Shown here in pieces: positions 44,707 to 53,310 of a stretch of 64,000 nt of DNA; within the stretch, counting starts at the first letter, position 1; each line of letters opens with the position of its first letter. The position numbers and the translations under genes were made by a program. The notes beneath the pieces are model-generated. The model was not told where the DNA came from. It searched no databases and worked only from the letters and a program-made list of their open reading frames with translations. The DNA is from Fimbriimonadaceae bacterium. Lineage in GTDB: Bacteria > Armatimonadota > Fimbriimonadia > Fimbriimonadales > Fimbriimonadaceae. The stretch is from assembly GCA_019694835.1 (NCBI GenBank), contig JAIBBE010000016.1:128450-192449 (forward strand), in the 5' to 3' direction.

Positions 44707-45321
44707 ATGAGCGAACTCGTCGACCGCTTCCGCGCCAGCATGAACATCGACTACGAGAAGTGGCACGATGGCATCGGCTACGACATCGACCTCATTCCCC
44801 AAATGTCCCCCAAGGAGATTGCAGAGGTCGAGCGGATCATGCTCGGTCGGGGGGTCATGGACTGGCGCGACCTCGAAGCACTCGACGCCCTCGGCACTAT
44901 CCGGTCTCTGGACCTCATCGACCACACACGCGCCCACGGTTCCGCCGAACTGAAGGTGCATGCGATGCGCTATGGACGCCCGTTGGACGCGAAGGCAACT
45001 GAAGACGGCATCATCGAGGGTCTCCGCAATACCGAGTTCTACGGCGGCCTCACCCAAGCCCTGGACCAGGCCGCCGAGAGCGACAGCCCGCGCGTGCAGG
45101 CGGAACTCTTCCGCATGGCTCGCGATAAGGTCGGGGACGGTTCGTATCAAGCCGTCGCGATCCTGTATGCGCGATTTGGCAAGATCTCGTCCCAGTGGGA
45201 CTTCTCGCGTCGCGACTTCTTCCTCCGGTTCGTAGGCCCCGTCACGGAAGACCGGAAGCAAGCATTCTTGGAGATGTGCGCCGAATTGGGCGTCGATCCG
45301 GACCAAGCGTGCCAGGCCTAG
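44707..45321 (+). CDS. Conserved protein of unknown function
   Basis: About 204 residues from the ATG at 44707 (MSELVDRFRASMNIDYEKWH); an upstream ATG at 44680 is weaker. Helical, with IPQMSPKEIAEVERIMLGRG, DWRDLEALDALGTIRSLDLI and, near the end, DRKQAFLEMCAELGVDPDQA. It has a HEAT-like or ARM-like feel (repeating D-WRDLEAL/DALGT). No signal peptide. It follows the cNMP-binding gene on the same strand. Function unknown. Confidence 0.65.
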   Translation: MSELVDRFRASMNIDYEKWHDGIGYDIDLIPQMSPKEIAEVERIMLGRGVMDWRDLEALDALGTIRSLDLIDHTRAHGSAELKVHAMRYGRPLDAKATEDGIIEGLRNTEFYGGLTQALDQAAESDSPRVQAELFRMARDKVGDGSYQAVAILYARFGKISSQWDFSRRDFFLRFVGPVTEDRKQAFLEMCAELGVDPDQACQA

Positions 45322-45344
45322 CCTAGCCTCCTTGTTTCGGCACG

Positions 45345-45680
45345 CTAAGTTCGTTCCAGAACCACAACCGCGGCCGCCATCCCGCGTTCATGGGTAATCG
45401 ATACGTGAGCTCGGAGACCTTCCGTCTCTGGCACATTCCGGAAGTGGAGGTGCGGGGCGCCAGACGGGTCGCGGAGAATTTCGAAGTGGCGGAAAGTCAG
45501 CTTGCGCCCCATGCATTTCATCGCTGCTTCCTTGGCCGCCCATCGGCCCGCGACTTGCTGGGGGGTTCGACAAAGGGCGCGCTCGTTCTCGGTTAAGACC
45601 TTTTCGAGGAAACGAGACCTCTTCATGGCCCGCTCGATCCGAGCGACTTCGACAATATCCAACCCAACCGCGACGATCAT
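45345..45680 (-). CDS. acpS: Holo-[acyl-carrier-protein] synthase
   Basis: 111 residues from the ATG at 45680. Transfers 4'-phosphopantetheine from CoA to acyl carrier protein. Motifs: MIVAVGLDIVEVARIERAMK with the metal-ligand Asp, then VAGRWAAKEAAMKCMGRKLT with the Glu/Lys pair, FRHFEILRDPSGAPHL and HVSITHERGMAAAVVVLE at the end. Size and motifs are those of a stand-alone AcpS. Confidence 0.93.
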   Translation of the reverse strand: MIVAVGLDIVEVARIERAMKRSRFLEKVLTENERALCRTPQQVAGRWAAKEAAMKCMGRKLTFRHFEILRDPSGAPHLHFRNVPETEGLRAHVSITHERGMAAAVVVLERT

Positions 45681-45724
45681 GCTTGGCCCCAAGTATGGTC
45701 GCCCAAAGTTGAATCGATGCGACG

Positions 45725-45753
45725 TTGACCTAACCTCTCCCTGCGTATATCAT
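45725..45753 (+). promoter_or_regulatory. Promoter of the gene at 45764
   Basis: TTGACC (45725-45730), a 17-base spacer and TATCAT (45748-45753) form the best -35/-10 pair in the window. The box lies over an in-frame ATG at 45752, which argues for the ATG at 45764 as start. Confidence 0.65.
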
Positions 45754-45763
45754 GGATGTACCC

Positions 45764-46117
45764 ATGCCGGCCAGATTGCACCTCGAACGAACGGCCAGCC
45801 GCGACGTGCGATGCCGGTTCATTTTGGTCATCATCGATGGCCGACAGGTGGCTTCGCTCAATTTCGGATCCCAAGTCGACCTCGATCTTGCTCCGGGCCG
45901 CCATCACATCGTCTTCGACAATACTTGGGCGAAGAAAGAGGTGGACTTGGACGTCGCCGAGGGTGAGATTTATGCGGCGCAAGTGGGAAACACGACGTCA
46001 TGGCTGGCCTCGCTCTGGATGAGCGTTCTCGCCGCGTTTCCAACACGCATCTTCCTCAACATTCTACGGGTCGACCCGATTCTCCCCGCTGACGACTCTG
46101 AGCGATATCTCCTTTAG
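45764..46117 (+). CDS. DUF2846/PEGA-like small protein
   Basis: About 117 residues from the ATG at 45764 (45752 is alternative). Sequence: FILVIIDGRQVASLNFGSQV then LDLAPGRHHIVFDN and KKEVDLDVAEGEIYAAQVG, the beta-sandwich pattern of PEGA/DUF2846 proteins, in which a short 'ground-state' strand and a G-R/K-H-x-V turn are typical. The C-terminal part LASLWMSVLAAFPTRIFLNI is hydrophobic and may bind the membrane. No signal peptide. Function unknown. Confidence 0.65.
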   Translation: MPARLHLERTASRDVRCRFILVIIDGRQVASLNFGSQVDLDLAPGRHHIVFDNTWAKKEVDLDVAEGEIYAAQVGNTTSWLASLWMSVLAAFPTRIFLNILRVDPILPADDSERYLL

Positions 46118-46155
46118 GAACGGGCGAGCGCCGTCAGATACAATAGCCCGCAACC

Positions 46156-47877
46156 ATGAGTGACTCCGCGCGAACTCTCGGCGAACTGCTTCTCGACTCG
46201 TGCCGACGCTGGCCCGACCGAACAGCAGTGATGGTCCACGACAAGTCGGGCTGGAACAGCACGACCTACAAGCAACATCTCGCCAACGTCGAGAGGTATG
46301 CCAGTGCGCTCCAGGCTCTCGGGCTCAAACGCGGCGATCGGCTCGTGCTCCTCGGCGAGAACAGCTATGAATGGGCGCTGGCCGACTGGGCGGCGCAAAC
46401 CCTCGGAGTCGTCACCGTCCCGATTTACCCAACACTTCCGCCCGACCAGGCCCAGTACATTGCCACTGACTGCGGAGCCCAAGTCGCGCTTGTGGGGTCA
46501 GCGGCTTTGGCGGAACGCCTCAAGGGAATGCCGGACATCCGGATTCTCGGATTGAAGCCCCTGGAAGGCTTGGATTCACTGGACGCTCATATGGGCGGCA
46601 TGGACCACGATGCGTGGACGGAGGGGATGAAAGCAATCCATCCCGACGACCTCGCCACGATCATCTACACCAGCGGCACGACCGGAAACCCCAAGGGTGC
46701 GATGCTGCCCCACCGCGCCTTTACCAGCCTGTGTCATGGCATCCGAAGCAGTTTGCCCGTCGATGAAAACGATCTGTTCCTCAGCTTCCTCCCTTTGAGC
46801 CACGTGTACGAACGGTTCGCCGGGCACGTGCTCCCGATCTCGTGTGGTGCGGCTATTGCTTATGCGCGTTCGATCACGACGCTGGCGTCGGACATGGAGA
46901 CCGTCAAACCGACGATCATGCTTTGCGTGCCACGATTCCTCGAGTCGATCCGGTCGCGCGTGATCGACTCGACGGCCAAGCAGCCGCCGTTGAAGCGAAA
47001 GCTGTTCGAGTGGGCGATGGCCCAGGGGATCAAGCGTCGCAACGGCGGTTTCGCCCCGTTTGCCGGAATTCTCGACGCTATCGTGGGCAAGAAGATCCGC
47101 GAGAAGATGGGCGGGCGATTGCGTTTCTTTGTCTCGGGCGGAGCCGCGCTTCCGCGTCATGTCGCCGACTTCTACGGGGCTTTTAACATCAAAGTCCTGC
47201 AAGGGTACGGCTTGACCGAGACCTGTGCCGCGAGCGCATTCAACCATCCCGACGACGACAACCCTGATACCGTTGGCGAGCCGATCGAGGGAGTGGAGTT
47301 CACCTTTGCACCCGATGGTGAAATTCTCATCAGCGGCCCAAGCGTCATGCTCGGTTACTACAATCTGCCGGAGGCATCAGCTGAAGCGATCGATAAGGAC
47401 GGCTGGTTTCACACCGGTGATATCGGCGAGTGGGTCGGGAAGAAGGTCAAGATCACCGACCGAAAGAAAGACCTCCTCGTCCTGGGCAACGGTAAGAATG
47501 TCGCTCCGCAACTCATTGAAAACAAGCTCCGCGAGAGCAGCTACATCGGAGAGGCGGTGCTCTTTGGAGACGGGATGGAGTACGTGTGCGCCCTCATCGT
47601 CCCCGACTTCGAGCATCTCAAGCGATTCGCCAAAGAGAAGGGGATCGAGTTCAAAGATGAAGCCGAGTTGGTGCAGAACGAGCAGGTGCGCAAGCTCATC
47701 AAGGACGAGATTGACGCCGTCAACAAAACGATGGCCGACTTCGAGAGGGTGAAGCGGCATGACCTGCTGTCCAAGCCGTTTAGCATCGAATCCGGCGAGC
47801 TGACGCCATCGATGAAGGTTAAGCGCAAGGTGGTAAAGGAAAAGTACGCCGCGCAAATCGAGGGTCTCAAGCGGTGA
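46156..47877 (+). CDS. Long-chain acyl-CoA synthetase (AMP-forming)
   Basis: 573 residues. Activates fatty acids to acyl-CoA through an acyl-AMP intermediate. P-loop IIYTSGTTGNPKGAMLPHRA, LSFLPLSHVYERFAGHVLPI, GYGLTETCAASAFNHPDDDN, then GWFHTGDIGEWVGKKVKITD and RKKDLLVLGNGKNVAPQLIE in the hinge region. The length and the GNGKNVAPQ motif fit the FAA1/FadD15 class. A TACAAT box lies 11 bases before the ATG. It overlaps the following epimerase gene by ATGA-type four bases (47874-47877). Confidence 0.93.
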   Translation: MSDSARTLGELLLDSCRRWPDRTAVMVHDKSGWNSTTYKQHLANVERYASALQALGLKRGDRLVLLGENSYEWALADWAAQTLGVVTVPIYPTLPPDQAQYIATDCGAQVALVGSAALAERLKGMPDIRILGLKPLEGLDSLDAHMGGMDHDAWTEGMKAIHPDDLATIIYTSGTTGNPKGAMLPHRAFTSLCHGIRSSLPVDENDLFLSFLPLSHVYERFAGHVLPISCGAAIAYARSITTLASDMETVKPTIMLCVPRFLESIRSRVIDSTAKQPPLKRKLFEWAMAQGIKRRNGGFAPFAGILDAIVGKKIREKMGGRLRFFVSGGAALPRHVADFYGAFNIKVLQGYGLTETCAASAFNHPDDDNPDTVGEPIEGVEFTFAPDGEILISGPSVMLGYYNLPEASAEAIDKDGWFHTGDIGEWVGKKVKITDRKKDLLVLGNGKNVAPQLIENKLRESSYIGEAVLFGDGMEYVCALIVPDFEHLKRFAKEKGIEFKDEAELVQNEQVRKLIKDEIDAVNKTMADFERVKRHDLLSKPFSIESGELTPSMKVKRKVVKEKYAAQIEGLKR

Positions 47878-48989
47878 CCTTCGATTCCCGTGTTATCCAA
47901 TTGGTTAAACGCTATCCCCTTACGATCAGTCGAGGGACCCAAGCGACTTCGCAAAACCTGTTCGTACGAGTCGAGCATGACGGCGTGATTGGATGGGGCG
48001 AGGCAGCGCCGGGGACTGGACACGGCGACGATTTTGCGGAGGCTGCGCGAGCCCAGCTTGCTTCCTTCGTTCGGGGTTTGGACATCGAATTGAGCCAAGA
48101 AGGAATTGCCGAAGCCTGGCGGAAAGGTCGCGAGGCCGGACTGCCTGCTCCTGCATTGGCTGGACTAGACTGCGCGCTTTGGGACCTGCTTGCTCGCCGG
48201 GAGGGTAAGCCGCTGTACCAGCTTCTCGGGCTTGCTCCGACGCAGGTGGTCAGCAGCGTGACGATTGGCATCAATCCGACGGATGTTGTGCGGGAGCGTG
48301 CCGCTGACATCCTCGCTCGAACCGGTGCTCGGGCTTTGAAGATCAAGCTGGGCTCGCCTCAAGGCATCGCGCATGATCAGGCGAATTACCATGCGGTACT
48401 GGAAGCTTCGTACCGCTGGCATCCTGCCGGCACCGCTCACGGAGAAACTGCACAGGGAGGCCGGCAGGATGCCAGCGGTACGACCGGAACCCGTCTGCGC
48501 GTCGACGCAAACGGCGGGTGGTCGCTTGAAGCGGCGAAACTCATGCTCGACTGGCTCGCTGAGCGAGGGTGCGACTATGTGGAGCAACCTCTCCCCAAGG
48601 GCCTGGAAGACCAACTCCCCGCCCTCTTTGCAGGCCGCCCCCTCCCCATCTTCGCGGACGAGTCCTGCCATTTCGCGGAAGATGTCGAGCCGCTCGCCGA
48701 CCGGGTTGATGGAGTCAATCTCAAGCTCATGAAGTGCGGCGGTATCACCGAAGCCCTGCGCATCGTCGACGCCGCCCGCGAACATCAGCTTCAGACGATG
48801 ATCGGGTGCATGAGCGAGTCGTCGGTCGCGATCGCGAGCGGAGCCTCGATGGGCGCGCTCTTCGATCACATCGACCTCGATTCGAACCTCAACCTGCTCG
48901 ACGAGCCAGTTGCGCGAGAAATGGAATGGACCGACGGGGCGTGGAATCTCGCAACCGTGCGGTCCGGACACGGGTCAAGAGTCCTTTAA
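47874..48989 (+). CDS. Enolase-superfamily dipeptide epimerase carrying a repeat-derived insert
   Basis: 371 residues, overlapping the acyl-CoA synthetase gene by four bases. Mandelate-racemase/muconate-lactonizing fold: the substrate loop VGWGEAAPGTGHG-like segment (GVIGWGEAAPGTGHGDDF), catalytic LKIKLGSP (KxK), metal ligands in RLRVDANGGWSLE, DYVEQPLP and FADESC, and NLKLMKCGG with the second catalytic Lys. All are intact. It fits L-Ala-D/L-Glu (dipeptide) epimerases of peptidoglycan recycling. About 25-28 residues between HAVLE and RLRVD (WHPAGTAHGETAQGG...) are encoded by a palindromic repeat and replace a normally short loop. Confidence 0.87.
   Translation: MTFDSRVIQLVKRYPLTISRGTQATSQNLFVRVEHDGVIGWGEAAPGTGHGDDFAEAARAQLASFVRGLDIELSQEGIAEAWRKGREAGLPAPALAGLDCALWDLLARREGKPLYQLLGLAPTQVVSSVTIGINPTDVVRERAADILARTGARALKIKLGSPQGIAHDQANYHAVLEASYRWHPAGTAHGETAQGGRQDASGTTGTRLRVDANGGWSLEAAKLMLDWLAERGCDYVEQPLPKGLEDQLPALFAGRPLPIFADESCHFAEDVEPLADRVDGVNLKLMKCGGITEALRIVDAAREHQLQTMIGCMSESSVAIASGASMGALFDHIDLDSNLNLLDEPVAREMEWTDGAWNLATVRSGHGSRVL
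48409..48482. repeat. Palindromic repeat inserted in-frame in a gene
   Basis: Perfect 23-bp arms (CGTACCGCTGGCATCCTGCC then GGC, and its complement at 48460-48482) enclose a 28-base spacer. The same unit, with CCC/CGG changes, occurs twice at 63777-63830. Confidence 0.92.
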
Positions 48990-48992
48990 TCT

Positions 48993-49254
48993 CCCCCTCA
49001 CGCAGTGAGGGGGACGTTCACCGCGAGGAACGAGCGCGTGACACAGGGGGAGTAGTTTTCCGGCTCCCCTCTCCTGCGCCCTTTCGACGTTGGGCTTGGC
49101 AAGCTGTTGTGGCGGAGGAGAGGGGTTGGGGGAGAGGTGACTTTGCGGAATCCCGTCAGCGACGCCGAGCCCGGCGTCGATTGCCCTGGATTATGACTCT
49201 CCCCGATCTCTGCTCCTTCATCGCGGAGATCGACCCCCTCACTGCGTGAGAGGG
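48993..49254. repeat. Intergenic repeat cluster between convergent genes
   Basis: This stretch has no gene. At each end is a hairpin of the type CCCCCTCAC-GCA-GTGAGGGGG (48993-49013) or CCCTCAC-TGC-GTGAG (49235-49254). In the middle, 49062-49140 is a copy of the CTCCCCTCTCCTGCGCCC ... GGCGGAGGAGAGGGG element with imperfect inverted arms, also found at 60903. It probably provides 3' ends for both flanking genes. Confidence 0.8.
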
Positions 49255-49263
49255 TGTCCCAAA

Positions 49264-49893
49264 CTAGAACCGGAACGACCAGCTGATGTCAACCGACCAT
49301 TGGATGCCTTCCGACCGTTCGATCGGGAATCCACCGTAAAGCGTCAGAGCCAGGCCATCGACGCCCGGGATCGGGGCCGAGAAGCTCGCCCAGATCCGCG
49401 CGCTCGGACCGCTCATGAAATCGATGGCGCCCGTGCACGATCCAAACAACGGGAAGTCCGTTCCCGCAATCAATCGCCATCGATCATCCTTGAGCGCGCC
49501 GATATGAAGCCGACAGAAGGGCAGATCGTAGCGGCCAACCAAGTACGGCTCGCTGTAGCCCTTGCCGTCCCAATTCTGGATGCCTGCCGCGACGGCCATC
49601 TGACCCGTTTCCGGTGTCTCGTAGAGCAGGATCTTGGCGTTGTACACCGTGCTTCCGTTGAAGTCGTTGTCGAAGCCCAATTCAATTCGGTCGAAGAGTC
49701 CGACCGAGAGGTAGTGGCCGTGTCCGATGGACTTGTCCACGTTCCGTTCGGTGCCACTCATTGCATAGCCGATAATGCCTTCACGATGCCGAAGAATATC
49801 GGCGATGGGGATCACGCAGCAGCCCGTTGGGCCTGCATACACTGCCGTTGAGATGCCTAGGAGCCCCCAAGCTGATAGTAGTCGCCACTTCAT
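49264..49893 (-). CDS. Secreted beta-rich protein (outer-membrane-like)
   Basis: About 209 residues from the ATG at 49893, with AGGTGG 7 bases upstream. Signal peptide: MKWRLLSAWGLLGISTAVYA. The rest alternates hydrophobic and polar residues in strands that end in aromatic residues (SVGLFDRIELGFDNDFNGST, YLVGRYDLPFCRLHIGALKD) and finishes with the sequence VDISWSFRF, a terminal Phe typical of outer-membrane barrels. It could be a small porin-like or YjbH/DUF-type protein. Exact family not recognised. Confidence 0.68.
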   Translation of the reverse strand: MKWRLLSAWGLLGISTAVYAGPTGCCVIPIADILRHREGIIGYAMSGTERNVDKSIGHGHYLSVGLFDRIELGFDNDFNGSTVYNAKILLYETPETGQMAVAAGIQNWDGKGYSEPYLVGRYDLPFCRLHIGALKDDRWRLIAGTDFPLFGSCTGAIDFMSGPSARIWASFSAPIPGVDGLALTLYGGFPIERSEGIQWSVDISWSFRF

Positions 49894-50060
49894 AAACATT
49901 CCACCTGCGAGCGCAAACGACTCGACGCAGTAGGTTTTCCGTAAGCAAGGCGCCTTGCCAGCAGGTAATTGACTCAGATCGGGGGCAAATCAGGGCTGAA
50001 CCGCCCAATTTTGCGGGCATTCAGGGAAGGATTGGGGTTGATTTGGCCACAATTGAAGCC

Positions 50061-50597
50061 ATGCGCTACTACGTGATCGCTCCCGACGGACAGCGTTACG
50101 GACCAGCCGATGTTTCGGTGCTCAATCAGTGGGTGGCAGAAGGGCGACTCGCTGCCGACTCTGAGGTCGAGCGAGAAGGAGATGGGGAGCGCATGACCCT
50201 GAGTCGCGTCGAGGGTGTGGCCTTGGCAGCCCAGGCCCCGATGGCAGCCCCCGCGATCCCGCAACCACCCCACGCTCCGTCTCAGCCTTACCAACAGCCT
50301 CAAAACTGGCAGCAGCCGCCCGGCTATTCGAACTACCCAAGGCCGGGACAAGGTTCACCTGCAGCCGGACAGGGAGAACTCACGGCTTCGTGGATTCTGG
50401 GCGCGGTGACTTTCGCGTTTTGTTGCCCAGTCCTGCCCATAGTTGGGCTTGTCATGGCGAACAAGGCGATGACGATGGGTAACCCCTCGGCAAACTCCGC
50501 ACGGACGTTCAATATCGTCGTCATGTGCCTGAGCGGCGCGGTTTATCTCTTCTACATCGTTCTGTTCGGGATCGGAATTATTGCTTCGGGCCGCTAG
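50061..50597 (+). CDS. GYF_2 domain membrane protein
   Basis: About 178 residues from the ATG at 50061, seven bases after a CACAAT box. The N-terminus MRYYVIAPDGQRYGPADVSV then LNQWVAEGRLAADSEVERE is a GYF_2 (DUF4339) domain, which binds proline-rich or disordered peptides. A Pro/Gln-rich linker follows (about residues 65-105), then two to three membrane helices (SWILGAVTFAFCCPVLPIVG, VMCLSGAVYLFYIVLFGIGI) of the DUF4190 type. Role unknown; a membrane adaptor is likely. Confidence 0.83.
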   Translation: MRYYVIAPDGQRYGPADVSVLNQWVAEGRLAADSEVEREGDGERMTLSRVEGVALAAQAPMAAPAIPQPPHAPSQPYQQPQNWQQPPGYSNYPRPGQGSPAAGQGELTASWILGAVTFAFCCPVLPIVGLVMANKAMTMGNPSANSARTFNIVVMCLSGAVYLFYIVLFGIGIIASGR

Positions 50598-50611
50598 AGG
50601 ATTCATCGCGC

Positions 50612-50617
50612 TACAAT
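50612..50617 (+). promoter_or_regulatory. -10-like TACAAT of the S9 peptidase gene
   Basis: TACAAT ends 5 nt before the ATG at 50623; a leaderless transcript is inferred. Confidence 0.5.
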
Positions 50618-50622
50618 CGCCC

Positions 50623-52860
50623 ATGCGACTGGCGTCTGGCCTGATCTTCCTTGCCCTGTGTGGACTCGTCGGAGCCGATCCCACCTCCGACCTCCCCGCC
50701 GACCGACCGAACCCGAAGGACCTCTTGGAGCGCTATCAGCGCGCCGACCAGTTCGGTGAGCGAGCCCGAGACGCAGTGCTGAACTTGGCTCTGACACCCG
50801 GTTGGGTTGAGGGTGGCAAGCGGTTCTGGTATGTCCAAGAGCTTCCCGAGGGCAAGCGACAAGTGCTCATGGTGGACGCCAGAGACGGCACGAAGAAGCC
50901 CGCGTTCGACCACGAGCGACTCGCTGGGGTCATCTCCAAGGAAGTCGGGGAGAAGGTCGATCCCGCGAAACTCCGCCTCGAAGGACTGGCGTTTGAAGAT
51001 GATTCGATCACGCTTCGCTTCAAAGGTGAGCGCTACCGAGTCGACCTCACCAACTACTCAATCACCAAGGCAGAAGCGACACCTGCACCCAGGCCCGCGC
51101 GAGGCTCCGGGCTCAGCGCCGATGGCCAGACCGAAGCGCGCATTCGCGACGGCAAAGTCGAGATTAGACCCAAGGATGGCGAATGGGCCGTCTTGTCAAC
51201 CTCGACCGGATTCGCCCGCTTCAACTGGAGTCCAGACTCCAATCACATCCTCGCGTGGCGGCTCTTGCCCGGCGACCGAAAGACGGTCAGCGTCCTCCGG
51301 TCAAACCGAGCCGGCACCCGGGCCGAGATCGAGACGAGGATGTACGACCAGCCGGGCGACAAGCTCGACGAGTACGAGCCGTTTGTCCTAACGGTTAAAC
51401 CGGCCAGCGAGAAGAAGGTCGATCTTGCCCCCATCATGGGTGGCGGGCAGCCTTGGTCCAGTCCGCCCGATTTGCAGTGGTGGCGGGACGGCAGAGCCGC
51501 GATCTTCGAGTACCCGATTCGTGGCTATCAGGAGCACCGTGTGGTGGACATCGACATGGAAACCGGCGCAGTGCGAACGCTGGTCACCGAGAAGTCGCCG
51601 ACCTTCATCGATCAGGGCCGGATCATGCTTCGGCCGCTTGCCGATGGCCATCGTTTCCTTTGGCGGTCGGAACGGGATGGCTGGGGGCATCTGTATTTGT
51701 TCGACACCGACAACGCTCTCGTGCCTCGCCAAATCACGCGCGGGGAGTGGGTCGTGCGCGGCATCGAGTGGATCGATGAGGAGAAGGGCCAGATCTACTT
51801 CACGGCCAACGGCGTAATGCCCAAACAAGACCCGTACCATCTCGCCTTGTGCCGGGTCGGACTCGATGGCCAGGGGTTCCAGGTCTTGACGCCCGACGAT
51901 GGCACCCATACGATCCAATGGTCGCTCGACCGATCGACGTTCGTCGACACCTGGTCGCGAGTCGATGCAGCACCCGTTCACGACCTGCGCCGGACAAGCG
52001 ATGGAGCACGGTTGACCACGCTCGAGAAGGCCGACATTTCGTTGCTGCTCAAGAACGGCGTCCGGCTGCCCGAGCGGTTCGTGGCGAAGGGGCGCGACGG
52101 CAAGACCGACATCCACGGCATCGTCGTACGCCCGACCAAGTTCAACCCGAACCGGCGCTATCCGGTGATCGAGAACATCTATGCCGGGCCGCACGACTCC
52201 CACGTGCCGAAGGCCTTCCGTCCGTTCTTCAACATGCACCGCCTGGCCGAACTGGGCTTCATCGTCGTCCAGATCGACGGCATGGGGACCAACAATCGGG
52301 GAAAAGCCTTCCATGACGTGTGCTGGAAGAACGTGGCCGACGCCGGCTTCCCGGACCGCATCCTCTGGCTCCAAGAGCTCGCCAAGAAGTACCCGAGCGC
52401 AGACATCGCCCGGATGGGAATCTACGGAACCTCGGCAGGCGGCCAGAACTCGACGGGTGCGCTCCTGTTCCATCCCGAGTTCTACAAAGTCGCGGTTAGC
52501 TCGTGTGGATGCCACGATAACCGGATCGATAAGCAGTGGTGGAATGAGCAGTGGATGGGCTACCCGGTGGACGCGCATTTCTCGCTGCAGTCGAACATCG
52601 AGAACGCGGATCGCCTGCAGGGTCGGCTGCTGCTGTTTGTTGGCGAGGAGGATCGTAACGTGCCGCCGGAGTCGACGTACAAACTGGTTGATGCTTTGAT
52701 CAAGGCGCGGAAGGACTTCGACTTCCTCCTCATCCCCGGCGCAGACCATACCGATGGCGGGCCCTATGGCGAGCGGAAGCGGCGGGACTACTTCGTGAAG
52801 TGGCTGATTGGGGTGGAGCCGCCGAATTGGAATGAGATGACAAAAAGATTAAGCCTCTGA
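50623..52860 (+). CDS. S9 family peptidase (DPP4-like)
   Basis: About 745 residues. The signal peptide is MRLASGLIFLALCGLVGADP. Residues about 100-500 form the beta-propeller of S9B enzymes (DYIG...-like blades, LLPGDRKTVSVLR, DGWGHLYLFDTDNALVPRQI). The hydrolase domain has PVIENIYAGPHDSHVPKAFR, the nucleophile elbow MGIYGTSAGGQNSTGALLFH with Ser, the acid in GRLLLFVGEEDRNVPPESTY and His in IPGADHTDGGPYG. A secreted or periplasmic dipeptidyl- or oligopeptidase is likely. Its end faces the hicAB genes. Confidence 0.93.
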   Translation: MRLASGLIFLALCGLVGADPTSDLPADRPNPKDLLERYQRADQFGERARDAVLNLALTPGWVEGGKRFWYVQELPEGKRQVLMVDARDGTKKPAFDHERLAGVISKEVGEKVDPAKLRLEGLAFEDDSITLRFKGERYRVDLTNYSITKAEATPAPRPARGSGLSADGQTEARIRDGKVEIRPKDGEWAVLSTSTGFARFNWSPDSNHILAWRLLPGDRKTVSVLRSNRAGTRAEIETRMYDQPGDKLDEYEPFVLTVKPASEKKVDLAPIMGGGQPWSSPPDLQWWRDGRAAIFEYPIRGYQEHRVVDIDMETGAVRTLVTEKSPTFIDQGRIMLRPLADGHRFLWRSERDGWGHLYLFDTDNALVPRQITRGEWVVRGIEWIDEEKGQIYFTANGVMPKQDPYHLALCRVGLDGQGFQVLTPDDGTHTIQWSLDRSTFVDTWSRVDAAPVHDLRRTSDGARLTTLEKADISLLLKNGVRLPERFVAKGRDGKTDIHGIVVRPTKFNPNRRYPVIENIYAGPHDSHVPKAFRPFFNMHRLAELGFIVVQIDGMGTNNRGKAFHDVCWKNVADAGFPDRILWLQELAKKYPSADIARMGIYGTSAGGQNSTGALLFHPEFYKVAVSSCGCHDNRIDKQWWNEQWMGYPVDAHFSLQSNIENADRLQGRLLLFVGEEDRNVPPESTYKLVDALIKARKDFDFLLIPGADHTDGGPYGERKRRDYFVKWLIGVEPPNWNEMTKRLSL

Positions 52861-52872
52861 CGAGTAGATAAG

Positions 52873-53088
52873 CTATATACCAAGAAATTCCTCTACCGTC
52901 AGACCTGCGCGCCGAATGAGACCTCGAAGCAGGCCGGGAGCTAACTCGCGATGGTCTGGGATAGAGAGTGTGGGATAGTCCGAGCGCTGGAGGATCACGT
53001 GGCTGCCGGTTTGATGATCAACATGCCACCCAAGTTTCTCAAAGACTCGGATCGCTTCACGTCCTGATAGAATCGGTAGCTTTGGCAC
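52873..53088 (-). CDS. hicA: HicA-type toxin
   Basis: 71 residues, the size of HicA. Motifs SGREAIRVFEKLGWHVDHQT, GSHVILQRSDYPTLSIPDHR and ELAPGLLRGLIRRAGLTVEE, including the catalytic His in GSHVIL. HicA toxins cut mRNA. It follows hicB with 3 bases between them. Confidence 0.9.
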   Translation of the reverse strand: MPKLPILSGREAIRVFEKLGWHVDHQTGSHVILQRSDYPTLSIPDHRELAPGLLRGLIRRAGLTVEEFLGI

Positions 53089-53091
53089 CGT

Positions 53092-53310
53092 TCAGACCGC
53101 GATTTCGCCCACGAATGCAGGGTAGCTGTCGGGGCGAAATGGGTTACCGTTCCGCTCCATTGCTTTCAGGACGCCCCTAATAGCCTCCGTGATGTTTGCA
53201 ACGGCTTCGTCCATGGTCTTACCCTGACTCATGCAACCGGGCAGAGCGGGAACATCAGCCACGTAGCCCTGATACTCTTCGTCGTAAGTAAAGATCACTT
53301 GAAACTTCAC
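53092..53310 (-). CDS. hicB: HicB-type antitoxin
   Basis: 72 residues, a HicB N-terminal fold: VIFTYDEEYQGYVADVPALP then GCMSQGKTMDEAVANITEAI and RGVLKAMERNG. It lacks an obvious C-terminal DNA-binding domain, so it is of the short HicB type. It precedes hicA and overlaps the gene upstream by ATGA, so the pair is coupled to the operon that starts with the sensor kinase. Confidence 0.88.
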   Translation of the reverse strand: MKFQVIFTYDEEYQGYVADVPALPGCMSQGKTMDEAVANITEAIRGVLKAMERNGNPFRPDSYPAFVGEIAV

